From the NCBI RefSeq assembly GCF_023913755.1, contig NZ_JAMXBJ010000039.1, positions 46,316-110,315 of the forward strand: a stretch of 64,000 nucleotides of DNA. Reading direction: 5' to 3'. Position numbers and translations under genes: made by a program. The DNA comes from Pseudarthrobacter cellobiosi. GTDB lineage: Bacteria; Actinomycetota; Actinomycetes; Actinomycetales; Micrococcaceae. Of the stretch, positions 7,756-16,990 are shown one piece after another. Position 1 is the stretch's first letter. Every line of letters begins with the position of its first letter. The notes under the pieces were generated by a model. The model was not told where the DNA came from. It saw only the letters and a list, made by a program, of their open reading frames with translations, and ran no database searches.

Positions 7756-8454
7756 ATGCGACGGACTGTATTGGGGATCCTGGCCGCCTTCTTCCTGCTG
7801 GCGGGCACTGCCTGCAGCATCACCACCGAGGACCCGGGCTATGTGGCCCCGCCGCCGCTGCCGGCCATGGAACAACTCGAACAGGCGGCCGTGGCGGACC
7901 CCGCCGCGTTCAGGGCCAGCGGGGACGTGCTGTCCTTCATCACGGAGGACCGGAACATTGTGTGTTCCCTGACGTCGGCGCGCGGGGAACACCTTAACCT
8001 CCCGTATGAGTCGAACAGCTTCAGCGATGCAGCCAACAACAAGCTCGCCACCGTCCCCGTGGCGCATTGCGAGCTTGCCGGTTATCCCAAGCCTGCTGCG
8101 GGCGACGTCAAGGACGACTGTGCCGGCACCGGCCTGGGCTATCTGGGCGGAACGGCGCTGCTCACCCCGGACAAGGCAACGTACGGGGAGTGCCGTTCCG
8201 GCGTCACACAAATGGAGGCAGCCTACGGACCCAAAGGAAACAAGAGCGGCCCGCTGACGGAACTGCGGGTCCTCGCCGAGGGCCAGAACCTGGAACGGAA
8301 CGGGCTGCGCTGTTCGGCCCATAACGGCGGCGTGGCGTGCGGAAACGTCTCGGCCGGCGTCGGATTCTTTGTGGCCCAGGGCCGCTACGAACTTATTTCC
8401 AAGGACGCGGCAACAGCCTCCCCGGCACCCGTGGAGGCCTCAAAAACCCCGTAA
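7756..8454 (+). CDS. Secreted lipoprotein of unknown function
   Basis: This 232-residue protein has a lipoprotein signal peptide: MRRT, a hydrophobic stretch VLGILAAFFLLAG, then a cysteine in LAGTAC. The lipobox is slightly atypical, with Gly at -3. The mature part holds six more Cys (IVCSL, AHCEL, DDCAG, GECRS, LRCSA, VACGN), consistent with disulfides outside the cell, and a Pro/Ala-rich end. CATAAT (7743-7748) lies 7 nt before ATG 7756, which favours this start over ATG 7747. I do not recognise a named family. Confidence 0.72.
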   Translation: MRRTVLGILAAFFLLAGTACSITTEDPGYVAPPPLPAMEQLEQAAVADPAAFRASGDVLSFITEDRNIVCSLTSARGEHLNLPYESNSFSDAANNKLATVPVAHCELAGYPKPAAGDVKDDCAGTGLGYLGGTALLTPDKATYGECRSGVTQMEAAYGPKGNKSGPLTELRVLAEGQNLERNGLRCSAHNGGVACGNVSAGVGFFVAQGRYELISKDAATASPAPVEASKTP

Positions 8455-8676
8455 TCTAGGCGTTTTTCTACGCTCCATAGAATAGTGTCGTTACTCACAT
8501 AAGCGGTAGTGTGGAACGGGCCGGTCCTCTGAGAGGGCTAGAGTTCCGAATGGAGCATTGCGCTGTGGGGCCCGTTTCCGGACGGGTCGCAGGTGCAGGC
8601 AATCCGCAGCCCGGTCATCGTCTTCGGCGGTGCCCGACTGTACAGAAACTACTTCGACGTAGAAGGACACTAAACC
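8455..8676 (+). promoter_or_regulatory. Promoter and long 5' leader of sucCD
   Basis: These 222 nt precede sucC. There is no good ORF, but there are several short complementary blocks, for example GGCCCGT near 8571 with ACGGGTC near 8581. A Shine-Dalgarno sequence (AGAAGGAC) lies just before the GTG. Promoter elements could not be fixed. I recognise no known riboswitch; a structured leader is only a possibility. Confidence 0.35.
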
Positions 8677-9846
8677 GTGGACCTGTTTGAATACCAGGCG
8701 CGCGATATGTTCGAGGCGCACGGTGTACCCGTGCTTGCCGGCATCGTGGCGTACACCCCAGAAGAAGCAAAGGCAGCTGCCGAGAAAATCGGCGGCGTAA
8801 CTGTCGTTAAGGCCCAGGTTAAGGCCGGTGGCCGCGGTAAGGCTGGCGGCGTCAAGGTTGCCAAGACCGCCGATGAGGCGTTTGAGCACTCCACCAACAT
8901 CCTGGGCATGGACATCAAGGGCCACACCGTCAACAAGGTGATGATTGCCCAAGGTGCCGACATTGCCGAGGAGTACTACTTCTCCGTCCTGCTGGACCGG
9001 GCCAACCGCAACTACCTGGCCATGTGCTCGGTAGAAGGCGGCATGGAAATCGAACAGCTCGCCGTCGAACGCCCTGAGGCGCTCGCCAAGATCGCCATCG
9101 ACCCCGCTGTGGGCATCGACCAGGCCAAGGCTGACGAAATCGTCGCAGCTGCAGGCTTCGATGAGGAACTGCGCGGCAAGGTCGCCGCCGTGATCCTCAA
9201 GCTCTGGGACGTCTTCAAGAAGGAAGACGCCACCCTCGTTGAGGTCAACCCGCTCGTCAAGACCGGCGCCGGCGACATCGTGGCACTGGACGGCAAGGTC
9301 TCCCTCGACGAGAACGCCGACTTCCGCCACGCCAAGCACGCCCTCCTTGAAGACAAGGACGCTGCAGATCCGCTCGAGGCCAAGGCCAAGGCGCAGGACC
9401 TGAACTACGTCAAGCTGGACGGCTCCGTGGGCATCATCGGCAACGGTGCAGGCCTGGTCATGTCCACCCTGGACGTTGTTGCCTACGCCGGTGAAAACCA
9501 CGGCAACGTCAAGCCCGCCAACTTCCTGGACATCGGCGGTGGAGCTTCCGCCGAGATCATGGCTGCCGGCCTCGACGTCATCCTGGGCGACCCGCAGGTC
9601 AAGTCCGTGTTCGTGAACGTCTTCGGTGGCATCACCGCGTGTGACGCCGTCGCCAAGGGCATCGTTGGTGCGCTGGCCGAGCTGGGCCACTCCGCGAACA
9701 AGCCGCTGGTAGTCCGCCTCGACGGCAACAACGTTGAGGAAGGCCGCCGCATCCTGGCCGAGGCCAACCACCCGCTGGTTACCCTGGCCGCCACCATGGA
9801 CGAGGGCGCCGACAAGGCCGCCGAGCTCGCCAACGCAGCTAAGTAA
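8677..9846 (+). CDS. sucC: Succinyl-CoA synthetase beta subunit (ADP-forming)
   Basis: This 389-residue TCA-cycle enzyme subunit forms with SucD the ligase that converts succinyl-CoA to succinate with ATP synthesis. The N-terminal ATP-grasp domain begins [19 protein letters not shown] and includes [17 protein letters not shown]. The C-terminal domain carries the [12 protein letters not shown] loop and [10 protein letters not shown]. Length is typical for the family. It begins with GTG, 5 nt after an AGAAGGA ribosome binding site. sucD follows after 11 nt, so the two are co-transcribed. Confidence 0.97.
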   Translation: MDLFEYQARDMFEAHGVPVLAGIVAYTPEEAKAAAEKIGGVTVVKAQVKAGGRGKAGGVKVAKTADEAFEHSTNILGMDIKGHTVNKVMIAQGADIAEEYYFSVLLDRANRNYLAMCSVEGGMEIEQLAVERPEALAKIAIDPAVGIDQAKADEIVAAAGFDEELRGKVAAVILKLWDVFKKEDATLVEVNPLVKTGAGDIVALDGKVSLDENADFRHAKHALLEDKDAADPLEAKAKAQDLNYVKLDGSVGIIGNGAGLVMSTLDVVAYAGENHGNVKPANFLDIGGGASAEIMAAGLDVILGDPQVKSVFVNVFGGITACDAVAKGIVGALAELGHSANKPLVVRLDGNNVEEGRRILAEANHPLVTLAATMDEGADKAAELANAAK

Positions 9847-9857
9847 AGGGACGCACC

Positions 9858-10760
9858 ATGTCTATCTATCTGAACAAGGACTCCAAGGTCATCGTCCAGG
9901 GCATCACCGGCGGCGAAGGCACCAAGCACACCGCCCTGATGCTGAAGGCCGGCACCAACATTGTTGGTGGCGTCAACGCCCGTAAGGCCGGCACCACGGT
10001 CCTGCACGGCGACACCGAGATCACCGTTTTTGGCACCGTCAAGGAAGCCATGGCTGAAACCGGCGCCGACGTCTCCATCGTCTTCGTCCCGCCGGCATTC
10101 ACCAAGAACGCCGTGGTTGAGGCCATCGAGGCAGGCATCGGCCTGGTCGTCGTCATCACCGAAGGCGTGCCGGTCCAGGATTCCGCCGAGTTCTGGGCAC
10201 TGGCCCAGTCCACGGTTGACGCCGACGGCAAGCAGGTCACCCGCATCATCGGCCCGAACTGCCCCGGCATCATCACGCCGGGCGAAGCGCTGGTTGGCAT
10301 CACGCCGGCCAACATCACGGGCAAGGGCCCCATCGGCCTGGTTTCCAAGTCCGGAACCCTGACCTACCAGATGATGTACGAACTGCGCGACCTGGGCTTC
10401 TCCACCGCCATCGGCATCGGCGGCGACCCCGTCATCGGCACCACGCACATCGACGCCCTGGCCGCGTTCGAAGCTGACCCCGAGACCAAGGCGATCGTGA
10501 TGATCGGCGAAATCGGTGGCGACGCTGAAGAGCGTGCTGCCGACTACATCAAGGCACACGTCACCAAGCCGGTTGTTGGCTACGTTGCCGGCTTCACCGC
10601 TCCCGAAGGCAAGACCATGGGCCATGCCGGCGCCATCGTCTCCGGTTCCGCTGGAACCGCCCAGGCCAAGAAGGAAGCCCTCGAGGCTGCCGGCGTGAAG
10701 GTCGGCAAAACGCCGTCCGAGACCGCCAAGCTGCTGCGCGAAGTTTTCGCAACGCTCTAG
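9858..10760 (+). CDS. sucD: Succinyl-CoA synthetase alpha subunit
   Basis: This 300-residue subunit binds CoA in an N-terminal Rossmann domain ([15 protein letters not shown]) and carries the phosphorylated histidine, His256, in GHAGAIVSG. The [12 protein letters not shown] segment is also conserved. Length and start are normal. It is the second and last gene of the sucCD operon, closed by a 20-bp hairpin terminator 19 nt after the stop. Confidence 0.97.
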   Translation: MSIYLNKDSKVIVQGITGGEGTKHTALMLKAGTNIVGGVNARKAGTTVLHGDTEITVFGTVKEAMAETGADVSIVFVPPAFTKNAVVEAIEAGIGLVVVITEGVPVQDSAEFWALAQSTVDADGKQVTRIIGPNCPGIITPGEALVGITPANITGKGPIGLVSKSGTLTYQMMYELRDLGFSTAIGIGGDPVIGTTHIDALAAFEADPETKAIVMIGEIGGDAEERAADYIKAHVTKPVVGYVAGFTAPEGKTMGHAGAIVSGSAGTAQAKKEALEAAGVKVGKTPSETAKLLREVFATL

Positions 10761-10779
10761 CACCGTTTGTAGAAATAAC

Positions 10780-10826
10780 AACGGCGGCTGCCCACCTTCT
10801 TGAAGCGAAGGTGGGCAGCCGCCGTT
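10780..10826. terminator. Strong bidirectional terminator, sucD / rbsD
   Basis: A perfect 20-bp stem (10780-10799 with 10807-10826) and a 7-nt loop (TTGAAGC) lie between the convergent sucD and rbsD genes. Flanking A/T-rich bases on both sides (AGAAATAACA and TTGAACTTTAAG) allow use in both directions. Confidence 0.9.
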
Positions 10827-10847
10827 GAACTTTAAGCGGAAATCAAT

Positions 10848-11231
10848 CTAGAAGGGAACGCCGCATTCGAGCAGAACGTTGGCGTACGGGGTTGCCTCGC
10901 CCGTGCGGATGAACAGTTTGGCAGAGCCGGACAGCTCCTTGAGCTCCTTGTGGCTGACGTAGCTCACCTGCTCAAAGCGGCTGCTGACCCACCCTTCCGC
11001 CTCGGTGCCGCGGACCTCCTGGGCCATGATGCTGCCTTCAAAGACGAGATCGTCCAGGAGAGCAGTCAGTACCTGTTCGAAACGGGGCACACCATGGATG
11101 AGTGCCAGATCCACCACCGGAACACCGGCGGGCGCCGGCATGCCGCAGTCCGCCAACAGCACCAGATCTCCGTGCCCCAGGCGGCTCACGGCCGCGTTGA
11201 GCTCGGCATGCAGAATTCCGCCGCGTTTCAC
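10848..11231 (-). CDS. rbsD: D-ribose pyranase
   Basis: This 127-residue enzyme converts beta-pyranose to furanose ribose so that RbsK can phosphorylate it. RbsD features are clear: KRGGILHAELNAAVSRLGHGD, with the catalytic His of LGHGD, LLADCGMPAP, and the C-terminal RTGEATPYANVLLECGVPF. GTG 11231 overlaps the rbsK stop by 4 nt, indicating translational coupling. It is the last gene of the rbs operon. Confidence 0.93.
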   Translation of the reverse strand: MKRGGILHAELNAAVSRLGHGDLVLLADCGMPAPAGVPVVDLALIHGVPRFEQVLTALLDDLVFEGSIMAQEVRGTEAEGWVSSRFEQVSYVSHKELKELSGSAKLFIRTGEATPYANVLLECGVPF

Positions 11232-12154
11232 TGCGCCGGCTGCGGAAGGAGATCGGACAGCTTCGGGTACGAAGGCTGGGTTCCGTGGCCCTGCACCGCG
11301 AAGGCGCCGACTTTGGCCGCAAAGGTCGAAGCGTCCAGCAGCGACTCTCCGGCAGCTAGGCGGACGCTGAGGGCGCCGACAAAAGCATCGCCTGCGCCGG
11401 AGCTGTCCACAGCGCTGACCCGCGGGGCAGGCACGACGAACGTGCCGGCGTCGTCCGAACAAATGGCGCCACTGGCGCCTCGGGTCAGCACAACTGAAGC
11501 TATGCCCTGCGCCCGGAGCGCACTGACCAATGCTTCGTCATCGGCGGGATCTACCGCCTCCGGATCCAGCTGTGAAAGCACCAGCTCGCCCTCGTGTTCA
11601 TTGACCACCAGGGGATTTGCCGAGCGGATGACGGCAACGTCAATGGACACAACCGGAGCCAGATTCAAGAGCACCCGGCCGGACGCCAACGCGGCCGCTG
11701 CAGCGATTCCGTCGGCGGGAATTTCACCCTGCAAAATCACGACGGCGGCTTCCGCTATCTGCGCCGCTGCAGCCTGAACGGCTTGAGCGTCCATCGAGGC
11801 GTTGGCGCCGGGGATAACCACGATGGTGTTTTCGCCGCCGTCCGCTACACAGATGAGCGCCAGCCCGGTTGGGCCGTCCACCGTCCTGACACCACCTAGA
11901 TCCACGCCCGCCTTGCCCAGCAGACTTGTGGCCAGGGCGGCGCTCGCATCGCCTCCCACCGCCCCAACGAGGCTAACAGTGGCCCCCAACTGAGCGGCGG
12001 CCACGGCCTGATTTGCGCCTTTGCCGCCGGGCAGCAGCATGATAGAGCTGCCCAGCAGGGTCTCGCCCGGGAGCGGATGGCGCCCTACCCGGACCACCTG
12101 ATCAATGTTGATGGAACCGACTACGGTGACTTTCCCGGCCTGCTGTTCTGTCAC
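11228..12154 (-). CDS. rbsK: Ribokinase
   Basis: This 308-residue PfkB-family kinase phosphorylates D-ribose to ribose-5-phosphate. It shows GSINIDQVV near the N-terminus, the substrate motif GGKGANQA (43-50) and the catalytic SSGAGDAFVG (251-260, base Asp256). It overlaps rbsB by 4 nt upstream and rbsD by 4 nt downstream, so the three are translationally coupled. Length is typical. Confidence 0.95.
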   Translation of the reverse strand: MTEQQAGKVTVVGSINIDQVVRVGRHPLPGETLLGSSIMLLPGGKGANQAVAAAQLGATVSLVGAVGGDASAALATSLLGKAGVDLGGVRTVDGPTGLALICVADGGENTIVVIPGANASMDAQAVQAAAAQIAEAAVVILQGEIPADGIAAAAALASGRVLLNLAPVVSIDVAVIRSANPLVVNEHEGELVLSQLDPEAVDPADDEALVSALRAQGIASVVLTRGASGAICSDDAGTFVVPAPRVSAVDSSGAGDAFVGALSVRLAAGESLLDASTFAAKVGAFAVQGHGTQPSYPKLSDLLPQPAQ

Positions 12155-13095
12155 TTGCTGAATTCGCCAACGTTGGCTTTGTTCACGGTGACAACGCTTA
12201 CCGGTACGGCCGCTTCAACCTTTTCACCTTTGAGGATCTTGGCGATCTGCTCGACTGCCAGCTGCCCCAATTTCGCCGGCTGCTGGGCAATGGTGGCCAC
12301 GAGGGTGCCCTTCTTGATGGCTGCAAGCCCATCCCTGGTGCCGTCAAAGCCTACGACCTTGACATCGGCACCTGCTTTGGCGCCCAGTGCCTGGACAGCG
12401 CCCAAAGCCATTTCGTCATTCTCGGCGAAGACACCGGTGACGCCGGGGTTGGCCTGCAACAGGTTGGTGGTGACATCCAGGGCCGCAGTCCGGTCAAAGT
12501 TGGCGGTCTGCTGAGCCACGATCTTGATGTCCGGGAATGCCTTCATGCCCTCAGCGAAACCGGCGCCGCGGTCGCGGCTGGCGGAGGTTCCGGCAACACC
12601 CTGGAGGACGATGATGCTGCCCTTGTTGCCCAGTGCGGTGGCGAGTTCAATGGCAGCCTGCTTGCCGCCGGCGACGTTGTCGCTGGCCACGAGCGAGCTC
12701 AGGGTCACGCCGTTAACCGTGCGGTCCACGGCCACGACGGGAATGTTTGCTTTGGTCAGGGCCGATACGGATGCCGAAGCGGCGTCTGAATCGACCGGGT
12801 TGACGATCACGGCTTTCGCACCGGCCGTCTGGGCGTTGGCCAGCTGATTGGCCTGGGTGGCTGAATCGTTCTGGGCATCAACAACATCCAGCTGGATGTT
12901 GGCCGTCTTGGCTGCGGCCAAGGCGCCATCGCGGACCTCAACAAAGAACGGGTTGTTCAAGGTGGAAAGGGCCAGAACTGCTTTGGGATTGCTGCCGGTG
13001 GCAGAATCGCCGCCTCGGTTGCAGGCTGTGGTTCCTGTGAGGAGCAATGCGGCAGTGGCTGCAATGGCCACGGTGCGGGGGAGTGAGAGCTTCAT
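12151..13095 (-). CDS. rbsB: Ribose ABC transporter substrate-binding lipoprotein
   Basis: This 314-residue protein has a lipoprotein signal (MKLSLPRTVAIAATAALLLTG then TTAC) and a periplasmic-binding fold of the RbsB type. ALSTLNNPFFVEVRDGA is the first lobe and ligand strand, AVIVNPVDSDA and VPVVAVDRTVNG follow, and AENDEMALGAVQAL closes the hinge region. ATG 13095 has an AAGGAAAG ribosome binding site. The 61-nt gap to rbsC is the widest inside the operon. Confidence 0.93.
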   Translation of the reverse strand: MKLSLPRTVAIAATAALLLTGTTACNRGGDSATGSNPKAVLALSTLNNPFFVEVRDGALAAAKTANIQLDVVDAQNDSATQANQLANAQTAGAKAVIVNPVDSDAASASVSALTKANIPVVAVDRTVNGVTLSSLVASDNVAGGKQAAIELATALGNKGSIIVLQGVAGTSASRDRGAGFAEGMKAFPDIKIVAQQTANFDRTAALDVTTNLLQANPGVTGVFAENDEMALGAVQALGAKAGADVKVVGFDGTRDGLAAIKKGTLVATIAQQPAKLGQLAVEQIAKILKGEKVEAAVPVSVVTVNKANVGEFSK

Positions 13096-13156
13096 TGTTC
13101 TTTCCTTTTTCCTGGGAGGTTGTTTGTTGTGAGCAGATGAAAGTCGCGGGAGGTTG

Positions 13157-14194
13157 CTAACTGGAGCGGGTTTTGCGGCGAAGAACGTCGATGCCGACGG
13201 CCAGGGCAATGACCAGGCCGATCACTACTTGCTGCCAGAACGATGTGACGTTCAGCAGGTTCAGGCCATTGCGGATGACCACGAGCACGAGTGCTCCGAC
13301 GATGGTTCCGGAGATTCTCCCGAGACCACCTGCAAGCGATGCTCCACCAATGACGACGGCGGCAATGGCGTCAAGTTCATAGCCCGCAGCGGCCTGCGGC
13401 TGGGCTGAGTCCAAGCGGCCGGCGAGCAGCAGGCCGGCCAAGGCAGCGAACAGCCCGGCCAAGGCGAACACGGTCACGGTGATTTGTTTGACTGGCAGGC
13501 CGGAAAGCCGGGCAGCCTCGGCATTGCCGCCAACGGCATACATGGAGCGGCCAATGACCGTTCGGTTCAGGATGAAGGAGGCGACTCCGGCAGCGATGAC
13601 CATCACAATGATGGGTGTGGGGACAGGGCCAATGCTTCCGCCGAGAAAGGAAACTTCCGGAGCGGTTTTGATCGGCTTTCCGTCCGAGATGACGAGCGTC
13701 AGGCCGCGGGCGATGCTGAGCATGGCCAAAGTGGCGATGAACGATGGCAGTTTTCCGTAGGAACTGGCTAGGCCATTGACCATGCCAACCACCAAGCCGG
13801 TCAGCAGGCCGATCAGGAGTGCGAGCCCACCAGGGAGTCCCGAGGAAACGAACATGTATCCGGAGACCATGGCGCTGAGGGCTGCCACGGAGCCCACTGA
13901 AAGGTCAATCCCGCCGGCCACAATGACGAAGGTCATGCCGAACGCGAGGATGGCAATGGTGGAAACCTGAATGCCAATATTCAGGAGGTTAGGGCCGGTG
14001 AGGAAATCCGGGGTGATGATGAACAGTGCGAGGGCCAAGACCAACAGGCCCACCAGAGCGCCATTGTTTGCCAGGAACTTCTTGATCTCGAAGCCCGGCT
14101 TAGGCTGGGCCTGGGTGGCTGTTGACATTTTGGGTTTCCTTATCTGGTTTGGCGCGTCTTGTGAGTGCAGTGGGGTTGTTGAGGCCTGGTTCAT
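13157..14194 (-). CDS. rbsC: Ribose ABC transporter permease
   Basis: This 345-residue permease has about ten hydrophobic helices and the family loop AGGIDLSVGSVAALSAMVSG, followed by NGLASSYGKLPSFIATLAML. RbsC-type ribose permeases work as a dimer with RbsA. It starts with ATG at 14194, overlapping the rbsA stop by 4 nt (ATGA). A second ATG 22 codons later (MSTATQAQ) is possible, but the coupled start is more likely. Confidence 0.93.
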   Translation of the reverse strand: MNQASTTPLHSQDAPNQIRKPKMSTATQAQPKPGFEIKKFLANNGALVGLLVLALALFIITPDFLTGPNLLNIGIQVSTIAILAFGMTFVIVAGGIDLSVGSVAALSAMVSGYMFVSSGLPGGLALLIGLLTGLVVGMVNGLASSYGKLPSFIATLAMLSIARGLTLVISDGKPIKTAPEVSFLGGSIGPVPTPIIVMVIAAGVASFILNRTVIGRSMYAVGGNAEAARLSGLPVKQITVTVFALAGLFAALAGLLLAGRLDSAQPQAAAGYELDAIAAVVIGGASLAGGLGRISGTIVGALVLVVIRNGLNLLNVTSFWQQVVIGLVIALAVGIDVLRRKTRSS

Positions 14195-15744
14195 GGCTTT
14201 ACATCCGTTTGGGGGTCCATATCCCGCGCGGCGAGTGTCATGACGGCGTCCTGCGTGGCATCGGCGGCTGAGAGTTCGCCGGCAATTTCGCCGTCGCGCA
14301 TCACAAGAATGCGGTCACTCATTCCGAGTACTTCGGGAAGCTCGCTCGACACCATCACGACGGCGCCGCCGGCAGCCGTGATCTGGTTCATCAGTTCGTA
14401 AATTTCCACTTTGGCCCCCACATCGACGCCGCGGGTGGGCTCATCCAGCAGCAGAACCGTGGAGCCGGCCATGATCCAGCGGCCGAAGACAGCTTTCTGT
14501 TGGTTGCCGCCGGAGAGGGACCTGATGGGTTGGTCGATGTTGTGCATCCGGATCCGCAGGGTCTTGGCAATCTCCTCGGCCTTGCGTCGCTGTCCGGCAA
14601 AGTCCGCCAGGCCCAGCTTCGAGCTGGATTTCAACGTTGCGTAGCCAAGGTTTTCGTTCACGGAGGCGTCCAGTACCAGCCCCTGGACCTTACGGTCTTC
14701 GGGAACGTGACCGACGCCGGCAGCAATAGCCGCGCCGACGTCGCCTTTGGGGAGCCTCGTGCCGCGTATGCTCACGGTACCGGCGTCGTGGCGGTCGACG
14801 CCGGCGATAGCGCGGATGACCTCCGTTCGCCCTGCTCCGACCAGGCCTGCGATTCCGACGATTTCGCCGGCCTTGACGCTGAAGGAGATATCGCTGAACC
14901 GACCCTTCGAGCCCAGTCCTTCGACGCTGAGGACGTTCTGGGCTGCGGCGTCCTCCTCAGCGCGTCGAGGAAACTGCTCGTCGATGCTGCGGCCAACCAT
15001 CAGCCGGACCAGTTCGGCTTCGGGGGTTGAGCCAGGCACCTCGGCGATGAACTCGCCGTCGCGCAGGACACAGACGGAATCGCCGATCTCGGCAATCTCC
15101 TCAAGATGATGGCTGATGAACAGCATGCCCACCTGGTGCGTCCGGAGCTCCTCGACGACCCGGAACAGGTTCTCTGTTTCATGCTTGGTAAGGGCCGCCG
15201 TCGGCTCATCCAAAATCAGCACCTGGGCGTCAATACTCAACGCCTTGGCAATTTCCACCAGCTGCTGCTGGGCGATTCCCAATTCACCGACCAAAGTGTC
15301 GACGTCAACGTTGAGACCAATCCGGTCCAGGGCAGCCTTGGCTTGGCGGCGCAATTCACGCCGGTCCACCATGCCGTACTTCTTCGGTGTGCGCCCCAGC
15401 ATGATGTTCTCAGCAATACTCATGCTGGGCACCAGATTCAGTTCCTGGTGGATGGTGGCAATGCCATGAGCTTCTGCCGCACGGGTATTGGGGAGCGTGA
15501 CAGCCTTGCCGCCAATAAGAATCTGACCGTTATCCGGCTGGTAAACGCCGGCCATGATTTTGATCAGAGTGGATTTTCCTGCGCCGTTTTCACCGAGGAG
15601 CACCTGTACTTTGCCTGGATAGACATTGACGGTGACGCCTTTGATGACAGCGACTGGGCCGAAGGACTTGCTGATGTTTTTAAGTGTGACCAGCGGCTGG
15701 CCCGGGTTCTGCGCGGCGTTGCGGTTGGCGGATTGACCAGTCAT
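14191..15744 (-). CDS. rbsA: Ribose ABC transporter duplicated ATPase
   Basis: This 517-residue protein carries two ABC domains. The first has Walker A GENGAGKS (51-58), signature LGIAQQQLVEIAKAL and Walker [12 protein letters not shown]. The second has a degenerate GLVGAGRTE in place of Walker A, but an intact SLSGGNQQKAVFGRW signature and VLLLDEPTRGVD. One catalytically weak second site is usual for RbsA. The rbsR stop lies one base before its ATG, so it is co-transcribed with the repressor. Confidence 0.96.
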   Translation of the reverse strand: MTGQSANRNAAQNPGQPLVTLKNISKSFGPVAVIKGVTVNVYPGKVQVLLGENGAGKSTLIKIMAGVYQPDNGQILIGGKAVTLPNTRAAEAHGIATIHQELNLVPSMSIAENIMLGRTPKKYGMVDRRELRRQAKAALDRIGLNVDVDTLVGELGIAQQQLVEIAKALSIDAQVLILDEPTAALTKHETENLFRVVEELRTHQVGMLFISHHLEEIAEIGDSVCVLRDGEFIAEVPGSTPEAELVRLMVGRSIDEQFPRRAEEDAAAQNVLSVEGLGSKGRFSDISFSVKAGEIVGIAGLVGAGRTEVIRAIAGVDRHDAGTVSIRGTRLPKGDVGAAIAAGVGHVPEDRKVQGLVLDASVNENLGYATLKSSSKLGLADFAGQRRKAEEIAKTLRIRMHNIDQPIRSLSGGNQQKAVFGRWIMAGSTVLLLDEPTRGVDVGAKVEIYELMNQITAAGGAVVMVSSELPEVLGMSDRILVMRDGEIAGELSAADATQDAVMTLAARDMDPQTDVKP

Positions 15745-15745
15745 A

Positions 15746-16777
15746 TCAGTTATTCCTCTGGGGGTTCAGCGGAGACGGAAAGCGGTGGGAGGAGGACTCG
15801 CGGATGATGAGCTCACTTGGCAGCGAGACGGAAGCAGGTTGGCCGCCGCCGATGACGTTCACCAATAGCTCGACGGCAATCCGGCCCATGTCTTCAACGC
15901 TGTGCGAAATGACGCTCAACGGCGGATTGAGCAGAGCAAACCAATCGATATTGTCGAACGCAACGAGGGCAATATCATGGCCGATCCGCAGGCCTATCTC
16001 ATGCAATTTGGAGACGCAACCGGCAGCCATGGGGCTGTCGGCTGCGAGGATGGCCGTGGGCGGGTAGGTGAGCTGAAGCAGCTGTTCAGTGGCGGCGGCG
16101 CCGCTGGCAATCTGGAAGTCTCCGAATACTGTCAGCGCCGGGTCCTCATCCAGTCCAGCCGCACGCAGCGCATCAGCGTATGCGCCATAGCGCTCCCGGC
16201 CCGTGGAAATCGATTGCGGTCCGGCGATGTAGCCGATCCGCCGGTGCCCCTGGTCCGCAAGGTGCGCCACAGCCTGCTTTATTCCCTCGCGGCTGTCCGT
16301 CGTGACGCTGGGGACATCAACACCCTCCACGCTTCGGTCAATAAAAACCATGGGGATCCCGCGGTTGAGAAGTGAACGGATGGAACTGCTGCCGTCACCT
16401 TGAGGTGCCACAATCACACCGTCCACACGCTGATCAATGAGCGTATCGAGGAAGCGGTTCTGCTGGTCTTCGAGTTCGTTGGCGTTGCCGAGCAGGATGA
16501 CGTACCCCGCTTCAAGAGCTGCCTGCTCAACTGCGTGCGCCAGATCGGCGAAAAAGGGGTTGCGCACGTCCGAGACGAGGAGACCAACAACATTGGTTCT
16601 GGTGGATCGGAGGCTGCGGGCCTGGGCGTTGGGGCGGAAGTCCAACTGCTCGATGGCCGCGGTAACCTTTGCTCTGGAATCGCTGGACGTCGAGGGGTGT
16701 CCGGACAGCACCCGTGATGCCGTAGCAGGGGAGACTCCGGCCAGGGCAGCGACATCCTTGATGGTGACTGTGGACAT
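15746..16777 (-). CDS. rbsR: LacI-family ribose operon repressor
   Basis: This 343-residue regulator has the LacI helix-turn-helix (TIKDVAALAGVSPATASRVL, residues 4-23), the hinge helix NAQARSLRSTRT and a ribose-binding-type effector domain ending VISHSVEDMGRIAVELL. It is the first gene of the rbs operon and probably represses it in the absence of ribose. I chose ATG 16777, which places the HTH at the usual position; the frame is open to 16861 but covers the operators. The rbsA start follows after one base. Confidence 0.92.
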   Translation of the reverse strand: MSTVTIKDVAALAGVSPATASRVLSGHPSTSSDSRAKVTAAIEQLDFRPNAQARSLRSTRTNVVGLLVSDVRNPFFADLAHAVEQAALEAGYVILLGNANELEDQQNRFLDTLIDQRVDGVIVAPQGDGSSSIRSLLNRGIPMVFIDRSVEGVDVPSVTTDSREGIKQAVAHLADQGHRRIGYIAGPQSISTGRERYGAYADALRAAGLDEDPALTVFGDFQIASGAAATEQLLQLTYPPTAILAADSPMAAGCVSKLHEIGLRIGHDIALVAFDNIDWFALLNPPLSVISHSVEDMGRIAVELLVNVIGGGQPASVSLPSELIIRESSSHRFPSPLNPQRNN

Positions 16778-16829
16778 CGCAGACACTCCTTCGTGTGGGC
16801 CTACCCGGCACTGATTCCTGCCAGGTCGT

Positions 16830-16862
16830 CCATGGAATCGTTTCCATGGAATGGATTCCATG
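16830..16862. promoter_or_regulatory. Two overlapping LacI-type operators of the rbs operon
   Basis: Palindrome 1 (16830-16849) reads CCATGGAATCGTTTCCATGG, with 9 of 10 base pairs matching. Palindrome 2 (16845-16862) reads CATGGAATGGATTCCATG, with 8 of 9. They share CATGG, and their centres are 14 bp apart. Both lie 53-85 nt upstream of rbsR, where RbsR would block transcription. Confidence 0.7.
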
Positions 16863-16926
16863 AGTGTAGATCACGGTCTCAGATAGTGTCAAGCATCACT
16901 GAGGCCCATGGGTTTTCCCGGCAACA

Positions 16927-16972
16927 ACGACGGCCGGTTACCTTCTCCGGGAAGGTAGCCGGCCGCCGTCGT
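16927..16972. terminator. Terminator of the ArsR-SRPBCC gene
   Basis: A hairpin of 12 bp plus 7 bp, with a 3-nt bulge and loop TCCGG, lies 19 nt after the stop of the minus-strand ArsR-SRPBCC gene. The arms read ACGACGG and CCGGTTACCTTC on the left. Confidence 0.75.
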
Positions 16973-16990
16973 ACTCGTTTAAGGTCTTTT

